The position numbers and the translations under genes were made by a program. A stretch of 64,000 nt of DNA from GCA-2683135 sp964507445. GTDB lineage: Bacteria; Planctomycetota; GCA-002687715. Under the pieces are notes generated by a model. The model had not been told where the DNA came from. It saw nothing but the letters and a program-made list of their open reading frames with translations, and did not search any database. Positions 15,553 through 24,081 of this stretch are shown piece after piece (positions within the stretch are counted from its first letter, which is position 1; each line of letters begins with the position of its first letter). The stretch is from positions 124,001 through 188,000 of the forward strand of contig CAZDQF010000006.1 of NCBI GenBank assembly GCA_964507445.1. The letters are read 5' to 3'.

Positions 15553-17175
15553 ATGATCCGCGCCCTCCTGACAGCAGCACTCCTCGCCGCCTACGCGGCG
15601 TCGCAAACGACGCTCGTTAGCGGACCCTTCGCCTCCGCCGGCAGCCATCAACACAAGCACGTCGTGCGTGACCCCACAGGGACCCTGTACGCATTGTCGG
15701 TCTCCACCGGCCCCGCCGGGGACCGACCGCTCCTCCTCCTGACGTCAACCGACGGAGGCAACACGTGGGCCCAGGTCCCTGTCTCCATCAATGATCCGGC
15801 TTCCGGCTTGAACGGCTCCAACCCGACCAACGGCTGCGCCATGGCGATCGACGGGGCAGGGACGCTTCACCTCATATGGGGCAGCTACTACTACCCCAGC
15901 TACTACTCTCAGCATTACCGCCAGTACGACCCGAACACAGGGAGCCTCTCCACCGTCGTCAGCCTGTCCGGGGCCACGGGCGCGACATCCACGAGCCGAA
16001 CGAGCGCCATGGCCGTCGCCGTGGACGCCAACGACACCGTGTGGGTTGCCGCTCATGGGACTCAGAATTGGCGCACGCGGCTGCTCATGAGCGACCAACC
16101 GGGCGCGGCCAACCTGAGCTTCACCGACCTGGGCCCGGTGAGTGTCTCCGCCAGCGCCCAGAACGTCCGCATGGCGATCGACAACGGCGGGCTGATTCAC
16201 TGTTCCTATTATCGGAATGTCGGTGCGGGAGAGTACTTCCATCGGATCTACGACCCGACGACCGGGTGGCTGAACTCCACACGCATCGGCAACACGACCC
16301 CAAGCAACGACTTCCTCGGAGCGATCGCCGCAGACGACCTGGGATTCGTGCACGTGCTCTACGGCGAAGACCTGGGGCCCTCATCCACCTGGAACTTCCA
16401 GTACCGACGATGGGACGCGTTCAACTCATGGAGCGCTCCCACTCCAGTCTTCAGCGCCACCACGGCCCAGCACTCCGGCATCGCCAACTACCGGATCTCC
16501 ACGATCGGATGTGACGAAGCCAGCGGCGAGGTCTTCGCCGTGTTCAGGAACCTGGCCTCGGGAGGCCATCTCGAGGTCGTTCGCAAGGACATCCTCGGTA
16601 GCAACTTCACCTCTCTGGTCCCCCTCACCCCTCCGAGCGGGGGGCAACACGCCTATTACGTACCGTCGATCCGAGGCACGCTCTGGCCCCCGTTCAACCG
16701 GACCGGGACAGACCTGGATATCACCTGGCGCCAGGACCCTGCTCCAGGCCCCTACCAGCTGGTCTTTCAGCGCGTGTCTACAAGTGGCCCGGCGGCGAAT
16801 CTGTCCCTGGTCTCGCCGGCCACCGTGGGTGCAGCCACGGCGCTCTCCCTCTCGAGCCCCGGCGACCCGTCCCTGGCCTACTTCTGCGGTTTCTCCACGG
16901 GGAACGTCCCGGGCACGACCCTCTTCAACGGACAGTTCGTGCCGCTCAATGACGACTGGCTGCTGCAGTTCTCCATGGTCCCGAACAACGGCGTGCTCCT
17001 GAACAACTGGGGCACCCTGGACAGCTCGGGTTTCGCCTCCGTCGTGCTCAACGTGCCGAACGTGCCGAGCCTGTCCGGGATCACGGTCTACTCCGCGTTC
17101 GTCGTCGAGGCCCCCGGAGCCACGAGTTGGCAGCTGGGGACGATCTCGCCCAGCCTCGCCATCACCATTCAGTAG
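15553..17175 (+). CDS. Secreted protein with sialidase-type Asp-box repeats
   Basis: The 540-residue product has a clear signal peptide (MIRALLTAALLAAYAASQ). An Asp-box motif (TSTDGGNTW) lies near residue 62, and a series of beta-rich repeats with GAIAADDLGFVHVLYGEDLG-like blocks follows, as in six-bladed propeller proteins of the sialidase/BNR superfamily. No clear catalytic Arg triad or Tyr/Glu pair is visible, so it may be a non-catalytic propeller. The last about 120 residues, beginning near SPATVGAATALSLSSPGDPS, are a separate Ser/Asn/Val-rich beta domain that looks like the shared C-terminal domain of many planctomycete secreted proteins. Location is probably the cell surface or periplasm. 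Single gene, not part of an operon. Confidence 0.7.
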   Translation: MIRALLTAALLAAYAASQTTLVSGPFASAGSHQHKHVVRDPTGTLYALSVSTGPAGDRPLLLLTSTDGGNTWAQVPVSINDPASGLNGSNPTNGCAMAIDGAGTLHLIWGSYYYPSYYSQHYRQYDPNTGSLSTVVSLSGATGATSTSRTSAMAVAVDANDTVWVAAHGTQNWRTRLLMSDQPGAANLSFTDLGPVSVSASAQNVRMAIDNGGLIHCSYYRNVGAGEYFHRIYDPTTGWLNSTRIGNTTPSNDFLGAIAADDLGFVHVLYGEDLGPSSTWNFQYRRWDAFNSWSAPTPVFSATTAQHSGIANYRISTIGCDEASGEVFAVFRNLASGGHLEVVRKDILGSNFTSLVPLTPPSGGQHAYYVPSIRGTLWPPFNRTGTDLDITWRQDPAPGPYQLVFQRVSTSGPAANLSLVSPATVGAATALSLSSPGDPSLAYFCGFSTGNVPGTTLFNGQFVPLNDDWLLQFSMVPNNGVLLNNWGTLDSSGFASVVLNVPNVPSLSGITVYSAFVVEAPGATSWQLGTISPSLAITIQ

Positions 17176-17242
17176 TCTCGGCCGTCGCTTGACTCCCGCA
17201 GCGTCGTCCCCCACCATCTTCGGACGCAACAGACCGCTTCAG

Positions 17243-17326
17243 GCCGGAGTGGCGGAATTGGCAGACGCGGCGGATTCAAAATCCGCTGACCGCAAGGTCT
17301 TGTGGGTTCGAGTCCCACCTCCGGTA
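17243..17326 (+). tRNA. tRNA-Leu (anticodon CAA)
   Basis: The 84-base segment folds as a class II tRNA. The acceptor stem pairs GCCGGAG with CTCCGGT (one G-T pair) and is followed by discriminator A. The D-arm follows (TGGCGGAATTGGCAGA), and the anticodon stem GCGGA/TCCGC encloses the loop TTCAAAA, so the anticodon is CAA, reading UUG. A long variable arm (about TGACCGCAAGGTCTT) and the T-loop GGTTCGAGTCC complete it. Leu tRNAs have this long arm. The 3' CCA is not encoded. TTGACT at 17189-17194 could be its -35, but I found no good -10. Confidence 0.95.
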
Positions 17327-17357
17327 TCCGGGTTTCAGCGCGCCCAAGGGCGGCACA

Positions 17358-17726
17358 TCAACCCGGCGGCCAGGACAGGGGCCGCCCCCCGATGACGTGC
17401 AGGTGCAGGTGAAAGACACTCTGCCCAGCGCCCTCTCCGCTGTTGGTCACGACCCGGAAAGCGTCCCCGATTCCGGCCTCCCGGGCAACGGTCTGGGCCA
17501 CGAGCATGAGGTGCCCGAGGAGCTCGCCGTGCTCCTCCTGAGCCTCCCCCACGGAGACGATGGGTTCCTTCGGGATTACCAGGAGGTGAACCGGGGCCTG
17601 CGGGTTCACATCCTTGAACGCGAGGGCCCGGGAGTCCTCGTAGACGATCTCCGCCGGCACCTCCCGTCGAATGATCTTGGCGAAGATGGTGTCTCCATCA
17701 GCCACAGGAGCCGCTCTCTCCTCCAT
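17358..17726 (-). CDS. HIT-family (histidine triad) nucleotide hydrolase/transferase
   Basis: The 122-residue protein has the full HIT signature HLHLHVIGG near its C-terminus and the N-terminal FAKIIRREVPAEIVYEDS strand/helix of the HinT branch. HinT-like enzymes cleave phosphoramidates such as AMP-lysine and release AMP. The start ATG lies 29 bases inside the end of the Trm112-like gene; a GTG at 17705 would leave an overlap of only 8 bases. The two genes are almost certainly one transcript on the minus strand. Confidence 0.9.
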   Translation of the reverse strand: MEERAAPVADGDTIFAKIIRREVPAEIVYEDSRALAFKDVNPQAPVHLLVIPKEPIVSVGEAQEEHGELLGHLMLVAQTVAREAGIGDAFRVVTNSGEGAGQSVFHLHLHVIGGRPLSWPPG

Positions 17727-17940
17727 CCGGGATGACGCCGTGGCCGCGCATGACCGCCACCCAGGCGTCCTCCTCGAGGGTCTCGGCCTCCTCCAGGATC
17801 ATGTTGGGGATGTCGTCCTCAACCTTGTAACGGCGCCTGGAGGCGGCATCGGTGCTCACCAGCCACTCGCCATCCAGGATCAGCGGCGCGTGGCTCTCGG
17901 GGCAGCGGAGAATCTCCAGCAGTTCCTTGTCGATCGCCAT
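17698..17940 (-). CDS. Trm112/UPF0434-family small zinc-ribbon-like protein
   Basis: The 80-residue protein starts MAIDKELLEILRCPESHAPL, the recognisable N-terminus of Trm112-family proteins. Trm112 activates methyltransferases in eukaryotes and archaea; bacterial members (YcaR-like) are poorly understood. Here the usual second Cys of the CPxC pair is replaced (CPESHAPL), so a full zinc site is doubtful. Start ATG 17940, with TAGGCT 7 bases upstream. The HIT gene overlaps its 3' end. Confidence 0.8.
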   Translation of the reverse strand: MAIDKELLEILRCPESHAPLILDGEWLVSTDAASRRRYKVEDDIPNMILEEAETLEEDAWVAVMRGHGVIPDGGESGSCG

Positions 17941-18086
17941 GGGGGGCAGCCTAGCCCCGTCTGGCCCGCAGGTAAAGAGCGACGGTGGATGCTTGGCAAA
18001 CCGGTGTTAGGATCCGCGCACCGATGCGAGCACCTCCCGTGCCCTGATGTTTGCCGCCACCATCTCTCTGGGATTCTCGTCACCTG

Positions 18087-20336
18087 ATGTCCACAACCGC
18101 AGCCTGCGCCCGGCAGTTTAGGGAATACGCAGAACAAGGGGATGCTCAGAGGTTCGAAGACCTCTGGCTCCAACGCCTCGACGCCGCCCCCTCCGAGGTC
18201 GAAGTCCTCATAGAAGGTGTGGACGCGCTCGCCTCCCAGGGGCAGTTCGACAAGGCTGGGCTCTACCTGTCCATGCTGACCCCGGTCCTGCTCGAGGGAG
18301 AACTCTATCCCGAAGCTCTGCTGGCCCTGCGCAAGATGGCAGAGGTCGCCCCACGGGAACGCGGTCTCCGCCACGGCCTCCTCACGACCTACCGCGCCCT
18401 GAACTCGGACCACCCGAGCCTGGAGTCGCTCCTCGCACTGAGCGGGTTGGCGGAAGGCAAGGACCTGAAGCAAGCCACCAGTCGCATGGACACCTTCCTG
18501 AGCATGACGAAGGGCTCGTACCTGTTTCATCCTGGCGGGTGGTTTGCTGGCCGAATCGCCGACGTGGATGCGGAGGAGGCGTCCCTGGTCATCGACTTCG
18601 AGCAGAAGCCAGGCCATCGCATGTCCATGGAGATGGCGGCGAAGAAGACCGAGCCCATCGCGGACAACGACCTCCGCGCCATGAAGCTCGATCGAGCGGA
18701 TCAGTTGACCGAAATGGTCGAAGAAGATCCGGTGGAGTTGATCCGCGCCGGGCTGCGGAGCCGGAAGGGCAAGGCGACCCTTCGAGACCTCAGAGACCGG
18801 ATCGCCGGAGACATCATCCCCACGAAGTCCTGGTCCCGTTGGTGGCAGAAGGCGAGGTCCAAGGTGAAGGCCGCCGGAGACATCACCATCACCCCCGGCG
18901 CGAACCCGACGCTGGAGCTGGGCGAGGAGACCGGCGGCTACGCGCAGGCTTGTCGTCGTGACCTCGGGCACCTGCCCACGGATGCCCGTCGCATCCGCTA
19001 CTTCCGCGACCTCATGAAGGAAGCTCCTGCCCACGAAGACGGCCTGGAGGCCCTGAGCGGTGTCGCCGGTTCCCTGGCGGAGTCTGGGGGCGACATGACG
19101 CTCGCGGATCGCATCTCCCTTGCGTTCCTTCTCAAACAAGCCGCCAGTAAGTGGGACGAGATCACGGCCGACGAGTCCCTCTCCCCAGCGGTTACTCTCG
19201 CCGACCACGACGCGGTGGCGGAGGCCCTGCCCGAGGTCCCGATCACCGGGCACCGGGTCAGCGCGGTCCTCGAGATCAAGGCCCACGAGGGCGTGGATTG
19301 GCCCGCATTCTGCCGTCGAGTGATCCTCGTCGGAGCAGCGGACCCCGCGGATACCTGCCTGGCAGAGCTCCTCAAGGACGGGCACAAGGACCTGGCCGAC
19401 GAGACCATCTCCACCGTCGCGGACCGCTATCGCGACCGTCCACGGGCGTTCATGTGGTACCTGCGCGCGGCCCGTGGCAACAAGCTGCCACAGGGGATGC
19501 GAGCGGACCGGAACCCGGTCCTTCTTGAGAAGAGCCTCGTCCTCCACAGCCACCTGGACAAGGAAGCGAAGCGCACCAAGGACCTGAAGCCGAAGAAGTC
19601 CGAGGCCTGCAAGGAACTCGGAGCGACCCTCGCCAAGGTATTCCCGCTCAAGGACTACGGGCTCATTCGTGATGGCTTTGCCGAGGCTACGGACTCAGAG
19701 GTCTCCACTCTCTCGGCCTTGCTCAGGAACAACCGCAGCCTCAATCGAGACCTGCGCGATCGCATGATGGCCCACATGTTCCGCACGCGTCCGGACGCAG
19801 CCAAGTTCGACTCCGGCGAGGAGAAGCCCACGGACCCACTGCTGGACCCGAACATCATCTTCACCACGGCGACGGCGCTGCAGAAGAAGCGCGAGGAGTA
19901 TGAGGACGTCGTCAACAACCAGATCCCCGCCAATTCAGCGGAGATCGGGCGGGCGGCCTCCTACGGCGACCTCTCGGAGAACGCGGAATGGGCAGCCGCC
20001 ATCGAGAAGCAGGACAGACTCACCAAGCTCACTGAAGAGCTCGCTGATGGCATCGGCAAGGCCCGCATCATCGACTCCGAGATGCAGGATGAGAACTCCG
20101 GAAAGGTGGCCCTGGGTTCCAGCGTCTCCGTTCGCGACGGAAAGGGCGAGTCCCACAAGTTCACCATCCTCGGCCCCTGGGATGTGGACGCAGCATCGGG
20201 AGTCATCTCCTACATGTCGCCGGTCGGGCGAGCCCTGGTCGGCGCCGGCGAGGGTGAAGAGGTCACCGTAACGGTCGCCGCCGGGGACATCGTCTACACC
20301 GTCGACGCCATCACGGACGGGCTCACCGACCAGTAG
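18087..20336 (+). CDS. greA: GreA-type transcription elongation factor fused to a ~590-residue helical domain
   Basis: Only the last about 150 of 749 residues are GreA-like. They have the coiled-coil finger segment IGRAASYGDLSENAEWAAA with its acidic tip residues, followed by the FKBP-like C-terminal domain (SPVGRALVGAGEGEEVTV ... IVYTVDAI). GreA inserts this coiled coil into RNA polymerase's secondary channel and stimulates cleavage of backtracked RNA. The long N-terminus is alpha-helical and TPR-like, with blocks such as FEDLWLQRLDAAPSEVEVLI. The Chlamydia GreA is similarly long (about 715 residues), which supports a PVC origin. Start chosen is ATG 18087; a frame open to 18051 adds 12 poor residues. 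Two small upstream ORFs lie in the leader (see findings). Confidence 0.88.
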   Translation: MSTTAACARQFREYAEQGDAQRFEDLWLQRLDAAPSEVEVLIEGVDALASQGQFDKAGLYLSMLTPVLLEGELYPEALLALRKMAEVAPRERGLRHGLLTTYRALNSDHPSLESLLALSGLAEGKDLKQATSRMDTFLSMTKGSYLFHPGGWFAGRIADVDAEEASLVIDFEQKPGHRMSMEMAAKKTEPIADNDLRAMKLDRADQLTEMVEEDPVELIRAGLRSRKGKATLRDLRDRIAGDIIPTKSWSRWWQKARSKVKAAGDITITPGANPTLELGEETGGYAQACRRDLGHLPTDARRIRYFRDLMKEAPAHEDGLEALSGVAGSLAESGGDMTLADRISLAFLLKQAASKWDEITADESLSPAVTLADHDAVAEALPEVPITGHRVSAVLEIKAHEGVDWPAFCRRVILVGAADPADTCLAELLKDGHKDLADETISTVADRYRDRPRAFMWYLRAARGNKLPQGMRADRNPVLLEKSLVLHSHLDKEAKRTKDLKPKKSEACKELGATLAKVFPLKDYGLIRDGFAEATDSEVSTLSALLRNNRSLNRDLRDRMMAHMFRTRPDAAKFDSGEEKPTDPLLDPNIIFTTATALQKKREEYEDVVNNQIPANSAEIGRAASYGDLSENAEWAAAIEKQDRLTKLTEELADGIGKARIIDSEMQDENSGKVALGSSVSVRDGKGESHKFTILGPWDVDAASGVISYMSPVGRALVGAGEGEEVTVTVAAGDIVYTVDAITDGLTDQ

Positions 20337-20371
20337 CCACCAGGTCCTCTCGCGCGGGCGCCGACACGGGG

Positions 20372-22390
20372 TCAGCGCAGGAAGAAGCCCTGGTCTCGCA
20401 GCGCCTCCGCCACACGGGGCGTGGACGGGTCTTCCGTCAACTCCAGAACGGTCTCGTTGAGGCGCTCGCCGGCGATGGCCTTGAGCTCCTTGACCTTGAG
20501 GGCTGCGTCAAGCGCCTCCGGGTTGGGCGCCTGGATCAGCAGGCTACGACGAGCCGCGAGCACCCGCACCGAACCGGCCCAGCCCTCGATAGAAGTAGCG
20601 ACGTTCTGGGGGACCTCGTGTCGACCGTGCTTTCGGAGAACCGCGAGGATCTCATCGGCCCCCATCCCGCCGGCCACCGCCTCCTGAACCGTCCGCTCAC
20701 TGACCCGGTAGTGCAGGCTGTAGTCCGCCTTCTCTCTCCTGGAGAACCGGCCCACCTCGTGGATCAGCTCGATCCCGCCTTCGTTCGGGAACAGCACGAT
20801 CTCGAAGTCCGCAGTGATGATGAGCGCCCCTTCATCGGGGGCAGTGTCTTCAACCACCGCCAACCCCAGCACCGCCGCCCCAAGGCGCGTCAGGCGCACC
20901 GCAGCGGGCTGTTCCTCCACGTCAAGGACTTCCAGCGCACCCGCGCTGGCGAGAGCTTCGCCGCCGAAGCGGACCAACTCCCTGGTGAGTATGCCCGGCT
21001 GGGCGAGGGGCGGGATCGGGGCGTACTTGTACCGTTTCTGGAATCGCTCGCCGGTGGCCTCCCGATCGAGGCTCATCAGGTATCGGTTGCGCGCCAGGAT
21101 CGCCAGGTGCCGCAGGGAGAGCCAACGAGACGGGCCTGCGTCACGCAGGACCTGAAGGAAGATCTTGCGAAGCCTCGGCTGGTGGAACGCGCCCTTGGCT
21201 CCCTTCACGTCACCGGTGACGTACTTCAAGAGCAGGTCCGTGCACTCCACCGGACCACGGGCGCTGAAGTCGTCCCACTTCGTCGTCGTCCTCATACGCC
21301 CGTCCTGGTCCGACCGGACGAGCTCGGCCTCCATCAGGAACCTGAGGACCCACGAGAGCGTCTCCTCCCGGTCTACTGCCCTGGCGCCCGGAGACAGGAT
21401 TTCGTTCTCCATCTTCCGACGCGTGGCTCTATAGAGCGTGCCCTCCCTCGTCACCCGGACACTGTGGTGATCGATGAACGTACGGATGGCTGCGATGTCC
21501 GCCAGCACATCCGCCGGCGGCGCCGGTTCGTCGTCCGGGTGCACCTCGACACCAGGCAGCATCACGTGCCGTGTCAGATCGAAGAACACGACGAGAGAGC
21601 CGGGGCCCAGCTGCATGCCGACATCCGTGAGGTCGCATTCCAGGATCGTCCCGAGCAGACTCTGCTCCAACTCCGAACGCCACTCCTCCAGATTGGGGGT
21701 GTATCCCAATCTGGTCAGATGACGGACCTCGATCAACCCGCCGTGGTCATACAGCCCACGGGAGACCGCGGAGCGCAGATCGTCGCAGGTCAGCGAGTCC
21801 AACGCGCGCTGGACGGCATCCGGACGGGCCAGCTCCTTCACCAGCCGGCCCCGGTCGTTGACCAGCTCCGTGTCCAGATCGAGACGTTCCAGCCGGGCTT
21901 CGATCTCCGACTGGGACAGGGTGCGAAGGAACGCGCGCAGCGAGAGCTGGGACTCCAGGGTCCGCTCGGCGCTCCCGAGCGCAGAGGCGAGGGTCTCCGC
22001 GAGATCTTCCGGGACTGCGTAGACCGGCTCCTCGTAGTTCACCCAGGACAGGTCACGAGTCTCCGAAATGAAGCCCCGCTGCCTGAGCGCGAACGCGATC
22101 GCCTCCACCTCGAATGGCCGTACAGGCATATCGCTGCCGTCCGCGTCCAGCTGAGAGAGGGGCACCGCGAAGTCCTGCTGATCGAGCATCCACTCCATGA
22201 ACGCCTGGCAACGCGGGGGCAGCTCCTTGTAGCGTTGGATCACGCGCTCCCGGTCTGTCATCAACCCGACCAACTCTTCCTGGATGACCCCGTCCTCCGA
22301 CGAAGGCACCCCCACCTCTCCGGCCCAGTGTCGATAGACGCCGACCAGCTCATCCGGCTCCAGGGCAACCAGGTGACGCATCAGGCTCAT
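20372..22390 (-). CDS. Helicase-associated protein with an XPB/Ssl2-partner-like C-terminal domain
   Basis: The 672-residue protein overlaps the XPB gene stop by ATGA at 22390, so it is translated with that helicase. The C-terminal part (about residues 500-672; ALIITADFEIVLFPNE, RVSERTVQEAVAGGMGADEILAVLRKHGRHEVPQ) resembles the Helicase_C_3 (XPB N-terminal) type domain found in proteins next to bacterial XPB. The rest is charged and helical with winged-helix-like blocks. No ATPase motifs are present, so it probably acts as a partner of the helicase in DNA repair. Exact family assignment needs a profile search. Confidence 0.75.
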   Translation of the reverse strand: MSLMRHLVALEPDELVGVYRHWAGEVGVPSSEDGVIQEELVGLMTDRERVIQRYKELPPRCQAFMEWMLDQQDFAVPLSQLDADGSDMPVRPFEVEAIAFALRQRGFISETRDLSWVNYEEPVYAVPEDLAETLASALGSAERTLESQLSLRAFLRTLSQSEIEARLERLDLDTELVNDRGRLVKELARPDAVQRALDSLTCDDLRSAVSRGLYDHGGLIEVRHLTRLGYTPNLEEWRSELEQSLLGTILECDLTDVGMQLGPGSLVVFFDLTRHVMLPGVEVHPDDEPAPPADVLADIAAIRTFIDHHSVRVTREGTLYRATRRKMENEILSPGARAVDREETLSWVLRFLMEAELVRSDQDGRMRTTTKWDDFSARGPVECTDLLLKYVTGDVKGAKGAFHQPRLRKIFLQVLRDAGPSRWLSLRHLAILARNRYLMSLDREATGERFQKRYKYAPIPPLAQPGILTRELVRFGGEALASAGALEVLDVEEQPAAVRLTRLGAAVLGLAVVEDTAPDEGALIITADFEIVLFPNEGGIELIHEVGRFSRREKADYSLHYRVSERTVQEAVAGGMGADEILAVLRKHGRHEVPQNVATSIEGWAGSVRVLAARRSLLIQAPNPEALDAALKVKELKAIAGERLNETVLELTEDPSTPRVAEALRDQGFFLR

Positions 22391-24081
22391 GATCGGCCTC
22401 CAACACGGGGGCGGCAGAGGCTCGCGCCGTTGACGATTTCGTACGCGTACCCTTGCTCCGCAAGGAACAGCTGTCTGTGGGACGAGAACTCCTGGTCCCG
22501 CGTCCCCTCGGTGACCAGGGTGTAGAAGATGGCGTCCGATCCGTTCTCCTTCGGACGCAACACGCGCCCGAGACGCTGGGCCTCCTCCTGCCGCGAACCG
22601 AACGTCCCGCTCACCTGGATCGCCACGTTGCAGTCAGGAAGATCGATCGCGAAGTTGGCCACCTTGCTCACCACCAATACGGGCACGCGTCCAGACCGGA
22701 AATCGGCGTAGAGGACCTCCCTGTCCGGGTTCGGTGTCTTGCCCGTGATGAGCGGGGCCTCCAGCATGCGTGAGATCTGCTGCAACTGCCGGGTGTACTG
22801 CCCGATGACCAGGACACGGTCGTCCCCATGCCTCGCCACCAGCGCCTTGAGCGCTTCCATCTTCACGGGGTTCTCCGCAGCGATTCTGATCCGGCGCCGA
22901 TTATCCGTGTCTCGGTAGCGGTCCTCCAAGGACTCATCCAGAGGCAGGCGGACCTCGACACAGCGCGCCTTGGCGATGAACCCTCTGCGTTCCAGGTCGC
23001 GCCAAGGCAGCTCGTAGCGACACGGTCCGATGAGGCTGAACACCTCATCCTCCTTGCCGTCTTCGCGCACCAAGGTGGCCGTCAGACCCAATCGTCGGCG
23101 TGCCTGCAACTCCGCGGTCACCCTGAACACGGGCGCCGGCAACAAATGGACCTCGTCGTAGATCACGAGGCCCCAGTTGGCCCGGCTGAACAGCTCAAAG
23201 TGAACGAACTCCTCGTCGCGGCTACGGCGCCAGGTGAGGATCTGGTAGGTGGAGACCGTGACCGGTCGGATCTCCTTCAGGTCCCCGGTGTACTCCCCCA
23301 CCTGATCCTCGGTGAGGCTGGTCTTCGCGAGGAGTTCCCGCTTCCACTGAGCGACCGCGGTCCGGTTGGTGGTGAGGATCAAGGTCTGGGTCTGAAACAG
23401 CTCCATGGAGCGGATCCCGACGATGGTCTTGCCTGCGCCACAGGGAAGGACCACGATCCCAGCACCACCACGCTCCGTCCCGCCGGCATGGAATTGTCGC
23501 GCCGCCGACTCCTGGTAGTCCCGCACGGCGAAGGGGCTGCCGGTGGTGTCTTTCTCAAGGCACTCGAACGAGAGCGCGTCACCCTCTTCGTATCCTGCCA
23601 GGTCATCCACCGGGTAGCCGACCCTGACGAGGGCCTTCTTGATCAGCCCACGGAATCCCTCCTTGAGCCAGAGCTTGTCGCCCTCCGGCTCCAGAAGCCC
23701 GGTGACGGACTCGATATCCATGAGCTCGCCGAGGATCTCCTCATCGGCCTGCATGCGGATGCGGCCCCCTTCACGGACCAGGGCGATACGGCCGGTTCGA
23801 GACAACATCTCCCTGATGTATCCCCGGACCTCCTTCGGCACGCCCGTGGCTGAGTGCTCCTCCAGGAACTCGACGATCGCGGATTCATCCATGCCGCCGA
23901 ACGAGGCGTTCCACAGGGACAGAGAGGTCACCTTGTAGGTGTGCAGATGCTCCGGGCTCTTCACCAACTCGGCGAAGCGACCGAGGCCCACCCGGACCAG
24001 GTCCGCGTCCTCCGCGTGAAGGTCGAGGAGCACGGAGCCGTCTCTTTGGACGATGAGAGGTTTGCGCGCGTTACGACTCAC
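22387..24081 (-). CDS. XPB-type DNA repair helicase (ERCC3/RAD25 homologue)
   Basis: The 564-residue superfamily 2 helicase has Walker A PCGAGKT, the DEVH box IYDEVH, the RED motif in VREDGKED, and a helicase C-terminal region with the QRLGRVLR arginine finger motif. The N-terminal part (about residues 1-200) is the damage-recognition-like region. Eukaryotic XPB opens DNA in nucleotide excision repair; bacterial XPB genes are widespread but less studied. I use the GTG at 24081, with GGAAG about 8 bases upstream; it overlaps uvrA by 11 bases. A longer frame to the ATG at 24153 would lie deeper inside uvrA. Coupled with a tandem UvrA upstream and a partner protein downstream, it forms a repair operon. 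Confidence 0.92.
   Translation of the reverse strand: MSRNARKPLIVQRDGSVLLDLHAEDADLVRVGLGRFAELVKSPEHLHTYKVTSLSLWNASFGGMDESAIVEFLEEHSATGVPKEVRGYIREMLSRTGRIALVREGGRIRMQADEEILGELMDIESVTGLLEPEGDKLWLKEGFRGLIKKALVRVGYPVDDLAGYEEGDALSFECLEKDTTGSPFAVRDYQESAARQFHAGGTERGGAGIVVLPCGAGKTIVGIRSMELFQTQTLILTTNRTAVAQWKRELLAKTSLTEDQVGEYTGDLKEIRPVTVSTYQILTWRRSRDEEFVHFELFSRANWGLVIYDEVHLLPAPVFRVTAELQARRRLGLTATLVREDGKEDEVFSLIGPCRYELPWRDLERRGFIAKARCVEVRLPLDESLEDRYRDTDNRRRIRIAAENPVKMEALKALVARHGDDRVLVIGQYTRQLQQISRMLEAPLITGKTPNPDREVLYADFRSGRVPVLVVSKVANFAIDLPDCNVAIQVSGTFGSRQEEAQRLGRVLRPKENGSDAIFYTLVTEGTRDQEFSSHRQLFLAEQGYAYEIVNGASLCRPRVGGRS

Noticed and set aside
17880..19553. A 557-codon frame opposite the GreA fusion
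   Set aside because: No recognisable domain, composition is a mirror of the real gene, and it would overlap the Trm112-like gene.
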